64,000 bases of DNA from contig NZ_JACARO010000043.1 in NCBI RefSeq assembly GCF_013386585.1, forward strand, positions 59,825 to 123,824, given 5' to 3'. Source of the DNA: Pseudomonas sp. P7548 (GTDB lineage: Bacteria; Pseudomonadota; Gammaproteobacteria; Pseudomonadales; Pseudomonadaceae). Below the pieces are notes generated by a model that searched no databases, had not been told where the DNA came from, and saw only the letters and a list, made by a program, of their open reading frames with translations. The position numbers and the translations under genes are program-made. This document shows, piece after piece, positions 34,880-43,357 of this stretch. Numbering within the stretch: position 1 is the first letter of the stretch; every line of letters starts with the position of its first letter.

Positions 34880-35374
34880 ATGCAAAACCCTGCCAAGTTC
34901 ACCACGCACATTGTATTGGCCGCCCTGGGCCTGATCGTTTACCACCAGGCCCAGGCTGCCCGTATCGAACCGGCCGGCAGTGCCTTCACCGCCCAGGGGC
35001 CGATCAGCTTTTCCAAGGGTGCCCTGATCAGCGCCGACTGCACCATCAAAGTAGCCGGCAAAGTGGCGGCCGATGGCTCATCGGTCAATGTCGATAAAGT
35101 TGAATTCGACGGTGGCCTTAAGTGCAGCCGGGTCGAAGCCACCAACTTGCCGTGGATATTAGTGGCCAAAGATACCAAGAGCGGTTCCATGTCGAAGATC
35201 AGCGTAGATGTTCACGCCTTCGGCCTGGGCGGCAAGTGCGGCCCTTCCACCGCTGACGGTACGTGGGATAACGCCACCGGCAAGTTGGAAGCGGCCAATG
35301 TACCGATTGGCGAAGACTGCAAGATCAAGACGGTGTCGATCAAGATGCCGCCTAACTTCAAAGTTGTCGAATAA
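34880..35374 (+). CDS. praB: PraA/PraB-family secreted alkane-oxidation activator (PraB-like)
   Basis: A 164-aa secreted protein: signal peptide (FTTHIVLAALGLIVYHQAQA) then a beta-rich domain with Cys pairs (ISADCTIKVAGKV, LKCSRVEATNLPWIL, GKCGPSTADGTW, GEDCKIKTV). It belongs with the PraA/PraB proteins of P. aeruginosa, extracellular factors that promote growth on hydrocarbons. It is the most diverged of three tandem paralogues here, and lacks the leader hairpin of the other two. GGAAGGA lies upstream of the ATG. The symbol rests on resemblance from memory; PraA versus PraB assignment is uncertain. Confidence 0.75.
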   Translation: MQNPAKFTTHIVLAALGLIVYHQAQAARIEPAGSAFTAQGPISFSKGALISADCTIKVAGKVAADGSSVNVDKVEFDGGLKCSRVEATNLPWILVAKDTKSGSMSKISVDVHAFGLGGKCGPSTADGTWDNATGKLEAANVPIGEDCKIKTVSIKMPPNFKVVE

Positions 35375-35473
35375 GACTGTCCGACTGTTGTAAGCGGTAA
35401 TTGAATTGAGATTTGGCTGGAAAGGGAAGTTCTGCAGTTTCACCGTGACCTCTCGATCATGGCCATTACCCCT

Positions 35474-35506
35474 GGCGAAATGAATTCGCCATAACATGTG
35501 AGGAAA
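35474..35506 (+). promoter_or_regulatory. Leader stem-loop and SD before second PraA/B gene
   Basis: GGCGAA (35474-35479) and TTCGCC (35485-35490) form a hairpin with a 5-nt loop, 10 nt before TGTGAGGAAA that serves the ATG at 35511. The same arrangement (CCTGGCGAAATG...CGCCAT...TGTGAGGAA) recurs before the third paralogue. Confidence 0.55.
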
Positions 35507-35510
35507 AACA

Positions 35511-36017
35511 ATGAAAAGCTTGAAAACTCTCGTGTCGTTGACTGCTTTGGCTGTTTGCATGGGCGCTGCTTCCATGGCTTCCGCACAAAGTTTCAGCCCC
35601 GCTAACCAGTCGTTCACGACTAACTCGGGTGGCACGATTACAGTCAAGTCACCTTCTTCATTTGGTGCAGCGGTAACTTGTAATATCTCGTTCACCGGTA
35701 AAGTGCGTGCCGATGGTTCGGCGGCAGATATTACTGCTGCTACTGTCAGCGGCTCTAACCAACTCTGCTCCCTGCCTCACCTGACCAACTTGCCATGGGT
35801 GCTGTCGCCAGCCGGCACCGTGACCAATGTGGGTTACACCATTGCAGCCATTCCGCCACTGATCCCTGCCACCAACTGCGGTCCATCCACTATTGCCGTG
35901 GCGCTGTCCAACGTGACCGGTGGCGCAGCACTGAGCGCTACCAACCAACCGCTCTCGGGTAGCTGCACCGTGGTCACCCTGAGTGTCACCGCTCCAGGCG
36001 TCAGCATCGTTCCTTGA
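35511..36017 (+). CDS. praA: PraA-family secreted alkane-oxidation activator
   Basis: A 168-aa secreted protein with a clean signal peptide (LVSLTALAVCMGAASMASA) and mature domain FSPANQSFTTNSGGTITVKSP, VTCNISFTGKVRADGSAADI, LPHLTNLPWVL, TNCGPSTIAV and SGSCTVVTLSV. Six conserved small motifs are shared with its two neighbours. PraA-type proteins are thought to help cells use n-alkanes, perhaps by binding or dispersing hydrocarbon; the mechanism is not established. A terminator hairpin follows at 36059. Confidence 0.82.
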   Translation: MKSLKTLVSLTALAVCMGAASMASAQSFSPANQSFTTNSGGTITVKSPSSFGAAVTCNISFTGKVRADGSAADITAATVSGSNQLCSLPHLTNLPWVLSPAGTVTNVGYTIAAIPPLIPATNCGPSTIAVALSNVTGGAALSATNQPLSGSCTVVTLSVTAPGVSIVP

Positions 36018-36058
36018 TAGACGTACTCCGTAAAAAGGGCTGATCACCCGTTGCAGGG

Positions 36059-36085
36059 CAGGCGCCTCTGATGAGGCGCCTGTTT
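36059..36085 (+). terminator. Rho-independent-like terminator after second PraA/B gene
   Basis: CAGGCGCCTC (36059-36068) and GAGGCGCCTG (36073-36082) make a 10-bp perfect stem with a TGAT loop, followed by TTT. The third PraA-type gene starts 75 nt later with its own leader, so it may be separately transcribed or read through. Confidence 0.7.
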
Positions 36086-36121
36086 ACGGCAGATGAGTTG
36101 GGCCTACGAGCTGAGGCTCCT

Positions 36122-36157
36122 GGCGAAATGGATCGCCATGAATGTGAGGAAGGAATA
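36122..36157 (+). promoter_or_regulatory. Leader stem-loop and SD before third PraA/B gene
   Basis: GGCGA (36122-36126) pairs with TCGCC (36133-36137), and TGTGAGGAAGGA follows before the ATG at 36158. The segment is nearly the same as the leader at 35471-35505, with one nucleotide fewer in the loop. Conservation of non-coding sequence between the paralogues suggests a functional 5' UTR or a very recent duplication. Confidence 0.55.
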
Positions 36158-36676
36158 ATGAAGCGCTTGAATGCCTTCGTTTTTATCGGCTCATTGGCGC
36201 TGTGCTTCGGTACTGCATCGATGGCCCATGCTGGAGTTTTCAGCCCTGGGGGAGTGGCATTTACCTCCAGTCCGGGCGGCACCGTTACGATCAAATCGCC
36301 CAGTACGTTTGGTGCGCCGATTACCTGCAATATTCAATTGTCCGGCCTGGTGCGCGGTGATGGTTCAGCTGCCGACGTTCTCAGCGCAACCCTTTCGGGC
36401 AGCAATGCTTTGTGCAGGCTGCCAACCCTGAATAACTTGCCTTGGGTGCTGACGCCTCCCGCTTCATCGGGTGGCACCGGAGGCCTGGCTAACGTGGGTT
36501 ACACCATTGCGGCCAGTTCTCTTCCTGCTACGAATTGCGGCCCTTCATCGATTGTCGGTGTGTTGGCCAATGGCGCAGGCGGCGTCGACCTCTCTGCAGC
36601 GAACCAGCCGCTTTCCGGCTTTTGCACGGTGGTTTCGCTGAGTGCTCATATTCCCAACATCACCATTGTTCCTTGA
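36158..36676 (+). CDS. PraA-family secreted protein, third paralogue
   Basis: A 172-aa secreted protein, signal peptide LNAFVFIGSLALCFGTASMAHA, then FSPGGVAFTSSPGGTVTIKSPSTFGAPITC, GLVRGDGSAADVLSATLSGSNALC, LPTLNNLPWVL and ATNCGPSSIVGVL. It is clearly a duplicate of the gene at 35511, including part of its leader. The ATG at 36158 is chosen because it carries the signal peptide and the GAGGAAGGA site. Same presumed hydrocarbon-related role, expressed outside the cytoplasm. Confidence 0.82.
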   Translation: MKRLNAFVFIGSLALCFGTASMAHAGVFSPGGVAFTSSPGGTVTIKSPSTFGAPITCNIQLSGLVRGDGSAADVLSATLSGSNALCRLPTLNNLPWVLTPPASSGGTGGLANVGYTIAASSLPATNCGPSSIVGVLANGAGGVDLSAANQPLSGFCTVVSLSAHIPNITIVP

Positions 36677-36704
36677 GGTGCGTGTCGCACGGTAAGGAGT
36701 GTTT

Positions 36705-36722
36705 TTGCCTTTTAAAAGGCAA
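36705..36722. repeat. Perfect 18-nt palindrome before fadL
   Basis: TTGCCTTTTAAAAGGCAA is fully self-complementary. It sits 28 nt after the third PraA-type gene and 61 nt before the fadL ATG. It could act as a weak terminator (TTTTT precedes it) or a dimeric repressor site. A second short hairpin, AGCCGG/CCGGTT, lies at about 36739-36756. Confidence 0.5.
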
Positions 36723-36783
36723 GCCAAGTCGCAAGACGAGCCGGCTGGGGCCGGTTCAGTGAGATAACAATAAGGAGTGCCGC

Positions 36784-38241
36784 ATGAATAATAAAAAACA
36801 ACAGGTACAGGTTCTGCTGGGCTTGGCATTAATGGGGGGGGTGATGATTGCCGCGCCGGTCCAGGCCGGTGGTTTTTCCACACCGACCTATGGCGCCCCG
36901 GGCTGGGGTCGTGCCTTTGGTGGTGGTTCGCTGTTCAAGAATGACCCCAGTTCGGCGTACAACAACCCGGCAGCGATGGCATTTGTAGAACACAATGTGG
37001 CGCAGTTTACGGTCGACTATGCCCGTATCAAGATCAAGTACAAAGGTGAGGCGAACGATTATCTCGGGCAGCCGATTACCAATACACCGGTAGCGCCCGA
37101 TGGGAGTTTCGATCCGGGTAACCGCATTGCCAACAACAATGACGGCGGCCAAGGTGGCTTCACGGCATGGTTGCCGACGGGGTTCATGGTGATGCCACTG
37201 GGCGACAGGTTTGCTTTCGGGTTGTCGCAGGTTGTGCCACAGGGCATGCGCTCAACCTGGAATGAAGACTCCAAGCTGCGGGATTTCGCCGTCGATACCA
37301 AAATTGAAACCGTGGGGCTGACAGGGTCGCTTTCGTTCAAGGTCCGCGACGACTTCTCCATTGGTGGCGGGATCATCGTTCAGCACAGTAAGGGCTTTGT
37401 CAGCCAGAACATCGATTTGCTGTCTGCCGCGTCCAACTCGCAATCGCCGCTGCTGGGGAGTATCGATTTCCCATCGGGGGTGGGTGGCGCGCTGATGCGG
37501 GTCAAGGTCGACAATATCTCCACGGGCTGGTTTACCGGTGTCGTCTGGAAACCGACCGCGCAAGACAGTCTTGGCCTCAATTACCACGCCAAGATCAAAA
37601 ACAAAATGACCGGCAAGTACAACATCCGTGCCGATCAGTTCTCCTACAACCTGATGACTCAGCCCAGCCCATTCGGTGGCAGCGGGACCCTTGTAGAAGA
37701 AGCCTACCCTGGACTGAAACTGTTCCCGGACGGAGCACATGCCAGCACCCAATTGGATATCCCGGCCACTGCGGCCTTTGACTGGGTCCACCAGTTCAAT
37801 GACCGTTTCACACTCGGTGTCAGTGCTGTGTGGACTCAATGGTCATCCTTCAAGGACCTGACGCTCAAGTCCGGTGACATTCAGATCGTCTCCATTCCCT
37901 ACAACTATCGTGATTCCTGGATGTATTCGGTGGGCGGTGACTTCAAAGCCACCGACGAGTTGACGTTGCGAGCCGGTGTCGCTTCCGACCAGACGCCAAC
38001 CCGTAACTCCACCCGGGATCCACGGATTCCGGACGGTGATCGCTACTTCCTGTCGCTGGGTGCAGGTTATGAGGTCAAGGCCATTCCTGGCTTGTCGCTC
38101 GATCTCGCGTACTCCCATCAATTTGTGCAGGAGGTCAACTTGAAGACCAAGAACGTGGATCGACTCGGTGGCGCCAGCCTGAACGGCAAAGCTGAGTCGT
38201 CGGGGGATGTGGTGGCTGTTTCGGCGACCTACGCGTTCTGA
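36784..38241 (+). CDS. fadL: FadL/OmpP1-family outer-membrane hydrocarbon/fatty-acid porin
   Basis: A 485-aa beta-barrel protein: signal peptide (VLLGLALMGGVMIAAPVQAGGF), the FadL hatch motif SSAYNNPAAMAFVE, alternating amphipathic strands (YNYRDSWMYSVGGDFKATDELTLRAGVASDQTP is the family segment near the C-terminus) and a terminal Phe (SATYAF) for BAM-dependent assembly. It passes long-chain fatty acids or alkanes across the outer membrane. Between the PraA-type genes and the beta-oxidation genes, its likely substrate is the hydrocarbon oxidised by AlkB. AAGGAG precedes the ATG. Confidence 0.93.
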   Translation: MNNKKQQVQVLLGLALMGGVMIAAPVQAGGFSTPTYGAPGWGRAFGGGSLFKNDPSSAYNNPAAMAFVEHNVAQFTVDYARIKIKYKGEANDYLGQPITNTPVAPDGSFDPGNRIANNNDGGQGGFTAWLPTGFMVMPLGDRFAFGLSQVVPQGMRSTWNEDSKLRDFAVDTKIETVGLTGSLSFKVRDDFSIGGGIIVQHSKGFVSQNIDLLSAASNSQSPLLGSIDFPSGVGGALMRVKVDNISTGWFTGVVWKPTAQDSLGLNYHAKIKNKMTGKYNIRADQFSYNLMTQPSPFGGSGTLVEEAYPGLKLFPDGAHASTQLDIPATAAFDWVHQFNDRFTLGVSAVWTQWSSFKDLTLKSGDIQIVSIPYNYRDSWMYSVGGDFKATDELTLRAGVASDQTPTRNSTRDPRIPDGDRYFLSLGAGYEVKAIPGLSLDLAYSHQFVQEVNLKTKNVDRLGGASLNGKAESSGDVVAVSATYAF

Positions 38242-38272
38242 ACCAATAACGCACTATCGAGGATGAAGCGCT

Positions 38273-38293
38273 AAGCGCATCTTGGCGCTTTTA
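38273..38293 (+). terminator. Terminator after fadL
   Basis: AAGCGC (38273-38278), loop ATCTTG, GCGCTT (38285-38290) running into TTTTA: a compact rho-independent terminator. A second hairpin GACGGG...CCCGTC (38312-38334) follows. The acyl-CoA dehydrogenase downstream therefore probably has its own promoter in 38340-38520. Confidence 0.7.
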
Positions 38294-38394
38294 TCCGCGT
38301 TTACCTGCGCCGACGGGGCGCTCCGCGTCCCGTCATTCTCCTTTTCAACGTGATGAGCAAGGCTGACCGGGTCGGCCAACTTTTTTGCCTACGC

Positions 38395-38520
38395 ATTAAA
38401 TAAAAATTTCAAAACAAAATTTGAATTTAGTTTTCCAAGTTTGTAGTGTGGCTTTACACCGCAGCGCATTTCAATCTGCCTGCGCATTGGCCGTACCCTG
38501 AATCGAGTAGAGGTATCCCC
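38395..38520 (+). promoter_or_regulatory. AT-rich promoter region of the fadE operon
   Basis: AT-rich segment with the inverted repeat TTCAAA (38408-38413) and TTTGAA (38420-38425), 6 nt apart. The TTTGAA unit is the same as that repeated three times upstream of alkB, suggesting one regulator for both. GAGTAGAGGTATCCCC precedes the ATG at 38521. Confidence 0.45.
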
Positions 38521-41046
38521 ATGGTTATCTGGTTATTGGTGGGTTTCGCAGCCGCGATTGCCCTGGCGTATCGACAAGCAGCCGCCACCCTGTGGCTGGG
38601 CGCTGGCCTGATCTGGCTGGCGGTGGGCTATCTGTTCAATGTGATCGCCACGCTTGGCATCACGGTAACGGCGGTGCTGGTCATCGCACCGGCCTTGTTG
38701 ATGGCCATCAAGCCCCTGCGCCGTGCGTTGGTGACGAGCAAGGCGTTGGGCCTGTTTCGCACCATCATGCCGGCCATGTCCGACACCGAACGCGCGGCCA
38801 TCGAGTCCGGCACCGTGTGGTGGGACGCCGAACTGTTCAGCGGCAAGCCCGATTGGCAACGCCTGTTGCAAGCGGCTCCGGCCAGCCTCAGCGCCGAAGA
38901 GCAAGCCTTCCTCGACAACGAAGTGGAAACCCTGTGCGACATCGCCAACGACTGGGAAACCACCCAGATCTGGCAGGACATGTCCCCCGAGGGCTGGCAG
39001 TACACCAAGGACGCCGGTTTCCTCGGCATGATCATTCCCAAGCAGTACGGCGGCAAAGGCTTCTCCCACTACGCGCACTCCCAAGTGGTGATGAAGCTGT
39101 CGACGCGCTGCTCGGCGGCGGCGATTTCGGTGATGGTGCCCAACTCCCTGGGCCCGGCCGAGTTGCTGTTGCACTACGGCACCGATGCCCAGCGTAACTA
39201 TTACTTGCCGCGCCTGGCCCGGGGTGAAGACATCCCGTGCTTTGCCTTGACCAGCCCGTATGCCGGTTCGGATGCGGGCGCGATCCCGGACCTGGGCATC
39301 GTCTGCAAAGGCACCCACGAAGGCGAAGAAGTGCTGGGCTTCAAGGTGACCTGGGACAAGCGCTACATCACCCTCGGTCCGATTGCCACGGTGCTCGGCC
39401 TGGCCTTCCGTGCCGAAGACCCGGACGGTTTGCTTGGCGCACCCGGTTCACTGGGCATCACCTGCGCGCTGATTCCAACGTCCCATCCGGGCGTCAACAG
39501 CGGCCGTCGTCATTGGCCACTGAATGCGGTGTTCCAGAACGGCCCGACCACCGGCAAGGATGTGTTCATTCCGTTGGAATGGGTGATCGGTGGCCGTGAA
39601 CAGGTGGGCAACGGCTGGCGCATGCTAATGGAATGCCTGGCGGCGGGCCGTGCGATTTCCCTGCCATCGGCCAACGTCGGCCTGGGCAAGGTGGCGGTAC
39701 GCGGGACCACGGCCTACGCAGCGATGCGTAAGCAGTTCGGCCTGCCCATCGGCAAGTTCGAAGGGGTACAGGCGCCGCTGGCGCGCATGGCCGGGCATTT
39801 GTACGCCTGCGACGCGGTGCGCAAGGTGTCGGTGGCGTCCCTGGATGCCGGTGAAAAGCCGTCGGTGATCTCGGCGATCGCCAAGTACCACGTCACGGAA
39901 CGCGCGCGCATCATCGTCAATGACGGCATGGACATCGTTGCCGGCAAAGGCATTTGCATGGGGCCCAACAACTTCCTGGCCCGTGCCTACCAGCAAAGCC
40001 CCATCGCGATCACGGTGGAAGGCGCGAACATCATGACCCGCTGCCTGATCATCTTTGGCCAGGGCCTGATCCGTTGCCATCCCTATGTGTTCCGCGAAAT
40101 GGAAGCGGCGCGCAACCCGGATCGGCGCAAGGCGCTGGAAGCCTTCGACAGTGCGATGTTCGGCCACGTGAGCTTTGTGCTGGCCAATACCGTCCGCGCT
40201 GCGGTGCATTCGCTGACCGGTGGGCGGCTGATTTCCGCTCCGGCCAAGACCGACCCGGCGCTGGCGTCCTACTACCGCCAGGCCAATCGGCTGTCGGTGG
40301 TGCTGGCATTGATCTCGGACGTGTCCATGGGCGTGCTGGGCGGCGCGCTTAAGCGCAAGGAAAGTATCACCGGACGGCTGGGGGATATTCTGTCACAGCT
40401 GTACATTGTGTCCTGCGTGCTCAAGCGTTTTGAAGATGACGGCCGGCCCCAGGCCGACCTGCCGCTGGTGCACTGGTCGGCCCAGGATGCGCTGTTGCGT
40501 GCCCATGAAGCCTTGGCCGAAGTACTCGACAACTACCCTTCGAAAGCCGCAGCAGCGGTGGTGCGCGGCTTGAGCTTCCCGCTGGGTATTCCCCTGCGCA
40601 AACCGTCGGACCGCTTGCTGGCCCAGGTGGCGGACGTGGTGCAGACCCCGGGTGAGACCCGCGACCGCCTGCTGGCCAATTCCTACATCCCGCGTCCGGA
40701 AATCGACAAGCTGGCTTACGGCGAATTGGGTTTCCGCCTGCTGCCGCAGGTGGAACTGATCGACGCGCGGCTCAAGTCTGCCGTGAAGCAGGGCCTGATC
40801 GAACCGATGCCGATTTCCGCCACTGCGTTTACCGCCTGGCGCGTCAAGGCGCGAGCGCTGGACCTGATCAGCGACGACGAAGACGCCTTGCTGGGGCGCT
40901 ACGTGGAGTACGCCGACCATGGCATCCAGGTCGACGACTTCCCGCAGGATTTCGGTTTGCTGGAAGCGTTGCAGCAGCGCAAGCAAGCCTTGGAACCAGC
41001 GGTAAAACGTCGCAACAGCCAGAGCGAAAATGCCTCGGTCAATTGA
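38521..41046 (+). CDS. fadE: FadE-type acyl-CoA dehydrogenase
   Basis: An 841-aa long-form acyl-CoA dehydrogenase: N-terminal membrane helices (VIWLLVGFAAAIALAY; IATLGITVTAVLVIAPALLM), acyl-CoA dehydrogenase core (CFALTSPYAGSDAGAIPDLG; FIPLEWVIGGREQVGNGWRMLMECLAAGR; EGANIMTRCLIIFGQG) and the C-terminal DUF1974-type region of FadE. It performs the first FAD-dependent oxidation of fatty acyl-CoA. It is followed 73 nt later by the FabG-like gene and begins the beta-oxidation run. The upstream in-frame start at 38446 lacks family sequence. Confidence 0.94.
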   Translation: MVIWLLVGFAAAIALAYRQAAATLWLGAGLIWLAVGYLFNVIATLGITVTAVLVIAPALLMAIKPLRRALVTSKALGLFRTIMPAMSDTERAAIESGTVWWDAELFSGKPDWQRLLQAAPASLSAEEQAFLDNEVETLCDIANDWETTQIWQDMSPEGWQYTKDAGFLGMIIPKQYGGKGFSHYAHSQVVMKLSTRCSAAAISVMVPNSLGPAELLLHYGTDAQRNYYLPRLARGEDIPCFALTSPYAGSDAGAIPDLGIVCKGTHEGEEVLGFKVTWDKRYITLGPIATVLGLAFRAEDPDGLLGAPGSLGITCALIPTSHPGVNSGRRHWPLNAVFQNGPTTGKDVFIPLEWVIGGREQVGNGWRMLMECLAAGRAISLPSANVGLGKVAVRGTTAYAAMRKQFGLPIGKFEGVQAPLARMAGHLYACDAVRKVSVASLDAGEKPSVISAIAKYHVTERARIIVNDGMDIVAGKGICMGPNNFLARAYQQSPIAITVEGANIMTRCLIIFGQGLIRCHPYVFREMEAARNPDRRKALEAFDSAMFGHVSFVLANTVRAAVHSLTGGRLISAPAKTDPALASYYRQANRLSVVLALISDVSMGVLGGALKRKESITGRLGDILSQLYIVSCVLKRFEDDGRPQADLPLVHWSAQDALLRAHEALAEVLDNYPSKAAAAVVRGLSFPLGIPLRKPSDRLLAQVADVVQTPGETRDRLLANSYIPRPEIDKLAYGELGFRLLPQVELIDARLKSAVKQGLIEPMPISATAFTAWRVKARALDLISDDEDALLGRYVEYADHGIQVDDFPQDFGLLEALQQRKQALEPAVKRRNSQSENASVN

Positions 41047-41119
41047 GTGGTACTGAATGAACACGGTCACTGTGGGACCGGGTTTACATGGTCAGCATGC
41101 GTTGTGAGTGAATGTCTTT

Positions 41120-42463
41120 ATGAGTGACAGCTACCTTTCCTTCGTCAATTCCCCCTGGGGCCGACGCCTGGCCCAGGCCGTGGGCCTGCCGCAACCGCTG
41201 CCGCTGCAACGCCATCGCAGCGGCCAGCAAGGGCTGGTCAACCCGGTGATCATCGCCGGGGCAGGGCGCCTGGTCGATCAGGTGCAACAGGTGTTCAAGG
41301 CCACCGACACCGTGGCCGCCACCCCGGCGACTCTCAAGGCGCCGTCCACGGTCAAGGTGCAGGGCGCGGTGTTCGATGCCAGTGGCGTCACCGATTTGCA
41401 GCAACTCGACGAGCTCTACGTGTTCTTCCACGCCAACGCCAAGCGAATTGGCCACCATGGACGTGTGGTAGTGCTCGGCACGGCGCTGGAACAGTGCAAG
41501 GATTTGCCCCAAGCCATCGCACAGCGCGCCCTGGAAGGCTTGGTGCGGTCGCTGGCCAAGGAACTGCGCCGGGCGATCACCGTGCAATTGATCTACGTGG
41601 CGCCGGGCGCCGAATCAGCGCTGGACAGCAGCCTGCGCTTCTTCCTGTCGCGCCGTTCGGCCTACGTGTCCGGGCAAGTGGTGCGCCTGGAAAAAGCCGT
41701 GGACGGCAACAGCGCGATCAACTGGGAAAAACCCTTTGTCGGTCGCCGTGCCTTGGTCACGGGTGCGTCCCGTGGCATCGGCCTGGCCATCGCCCAGGTG
41801 CTGGCACGCGAGGGTGCCCACGTGGTCTGTGTGGACGTGCCCCAAGCCCAGGAGGCCTTGCAGCAGGCGGCCAGCAGTGTCGGCGGTTCGGCGTTGCCGC
41901 TGGACATCACCGCCGCCGACGCAGTTTCGCTGCTGCAAGCCCATGTCAGCCAATACGGCGCGTTTGATGTGGTGGTGCACAATGCGGGTATCACCCGTGA
42001 CAAGACCATCGCCAAAATGACCGAAGCGGCCTGGCGCAGCGTGCTGGCGGTGAACCTGGAGGCGCCGCTGCACTTGAGCAACGCCTTGCTGGACAGCCAG
42101 GGGCTGAACCCGGGTGGGCGCATCGTGTGCGTGTCGTCGATCTCCGGTATCGCCGGCAACCTGGGGCAAAGCAACTACGCCACCTCCAAGGCTGGCGTGA
42201 TCGGCCTGGTGCAAGGCCTGGCGCCGAAGGCGGCGGCGCAGCAGGTGACGGTCAACGCGGTGGCGCCCGGGTTTATCGAGACCCAGATGACCGCGAAGAT
42301 CCCGCTGATGATCCGCGAGGCGGGGCGGCGCATGAACTCGCTGTCCCAGGGTGGCCAGCCGATCGACGTGGCCGAGACCATCGCCTGGTTGGCGCACCCG
42401 GCGTCCGGCGGGGTCAATGGCCAAGTCGTACGCGTATGCGGCCAATGCCTGCTGGGAGCCTGA
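41120..42463 (+). CDS. fabG: High-molecular-weight FabG-type 3-oxoacyl reductase / (R)-3-hydroxyacyl-CoA dehydrogenase
   Basis: A 447-aa long FabG. The first ~200 residues form a degenerate Rossmann-like domain; the second half is a complete SDR with VTGASRGIGLAI, HNAGITRDKTI, SSISGIAGNLGQSNYATSKAG containing Ser, Tyr and Lys, and APGFIETQMT. Such proteins interconvert 3-oxoacyl and (R)-3-hydroxyacyl thioesters, here presumably oxidising in beta-oxidation. The ATG at 41120 (MSDSYLSF) fits the family better than the GTG at 41108. It ends 3 nt before the MaoC gene. Confidence 0.9.
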   Translation: MSDSYLSFVNSPWGRRLAQAVGLPQPLPLQRHRSGQQGLVNPVIIAGAGRLVDQVQQVFKATDTVAATPATLKAPSTVKVQGAVFDASGVTDLQQLDELYVFFHANAKRIGHHGRVVVLGTALEQCKDLPQAIAQRALEGLVRSLAKELRRAITVQLIYVAPGAESALDSSLRFFLSRRSAYVSGQVVRLEKAVDGNSAINWEKPFVGRRALVTGASRGIGLAIAQVLAREGAHVVCVDVPQAQEALQQAASSVGGSALPLDITAADAVSLLQAHVSQYGAFDVVVHNAGITRDKTIAKMTEAAWRSVLAVNLEAPLHLSNALLDSQGLNPGGRIVCVSSISGIAGNLGQSNYATSKAGVIGLVQGLAPKAAAQQVTVNAVAPGFIETQMTAKIPLMIREAGRRMNSLSQGGQPIDVAETIAWLAHPASGGVNGQVVRVCGQCLLGA

Positions 42464-42466
42464 GCC

Positions 42467-43357
42467 ATGGACTACGTGACCCAGATCATCGACCCACCGC
42501 CGTCGCGCACGCGCTTGCTGCTTGATGGTGTACGCGCGCTGCGCAAGCCCACGCTCGACGGCGAACCGGTATTGCCCAGGGAACGTCTGGTGCGTTCGGC
42601 GGTGGAGCTGTCGCCCAGCGGTATCGCGGCCTACGGCCGTGCGTGCGGGTTTCGCCGCGAGCAGGGCGTGCCGCTGTCCTATCCCCACGTTCTGGCGTTT
42701 CCGTTGCACCTGATGCTGCTCACTCGCCCGAGCTTTCCGTACCCGGCCAGCGGCATGGTGCACCTGGCCAATCGGATTCGGCAGCACCAGCGTTTGCACG
42801 AAGGCCAGACGCTGCGCCTGGAGGTGTATTGCGAGCGCTGGGTTGCTCATCCGAAGGGGCAGGCATTGAGCATCGCCACCCGAGCCTACGGCGCTGACGC
42901 CCTGGTGTGGGAAAGCGACAGCCTGTACCTGCGCCGTGACGTCCAGGCGCCGGTTGGCGAGCCGTGGGACGACGTGTTGCCGTTGCAGGAGGAGGGCCTG
43001 TTGCGCACCCAGCGCTGGGTGCTGCCGGCCGACCTGGGCCGGCGCTTTGCCAAGGTGTCGGGGGATTTCAACCCGATCCACACCTCGGTGATCGGCGCCA
43101 AGATCTTCGGCTTTCGCCGCGCCATCGCCCACGGCATGTGGACCCTGGGCCGCGCACTCGCCGCCCAGCAACCCCCCGGCGGGCTGGAGCAGGCCGAGGC
43201 CCATTGCGACTTCAAGCTGCCGATCTTCCTGCCCGGCCAGGTGGCGCTCTGGAGCCGCCCCGTGACGGGCCCGCGCCGCGAGTTCGAAGTGCGCAATTTT
43301 GCTGGCGACAAACCCCATATGCGCGGCCTCTTTATCTGGAATGAGACCTGTCGATGA
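42467..43357 (+). CDS. MaoC-like (R)-specific enoyl-CoA hydratase
   Basis: A 296-aa double hot-dog hydratase. The C-terminal hot dog has the hydratase-2 motif in SGDFNPIHTSVIGAKIFGFRRAIAHGMW with catalytic Asp and His. It should hydrate trans-2-enoyl-CoA to (R)-3-hydroxyacyl-CoA, which the neighbouring FabG can oxidise. It overlaps the thiolase start by 4 nt (ATGA), indicating coupled translation. Confidence 0.88.
   Translation: MDYVTQIIDPPPSRTRLLLDGVRALRKPTLDGEPVLPRERLVRSAVELSPSGIAAYGRACGFRREQGVPLSYPHVLAFPLHLMLLTRPSFPYPASGMVHLANRIRQHQRLHEGQTLRLEVYCERWVAHPKGQALSIATRAYGADALVWESDSLYLRRDVQAPVGEPWDDVLPLQEEGLLRTQRWVLPADLGRRFAKVSGDFNPIHTSVIGAKIFGFRRAIAHGMWTLGRALAAQQPPGGLEQAEAHCDFKLPIFLPGQVALWSRPVTGPRREFEVRNFAGDKPHMRGLFIWNETCR

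Noticed and set aside
41615..43318. 567-codon minus-strand frame spanning fabG and the MaoC gene
   Set aside because: It covers two well-supported plus-strand enzymes with motifs, has no ribosome site and no recognisable domain.
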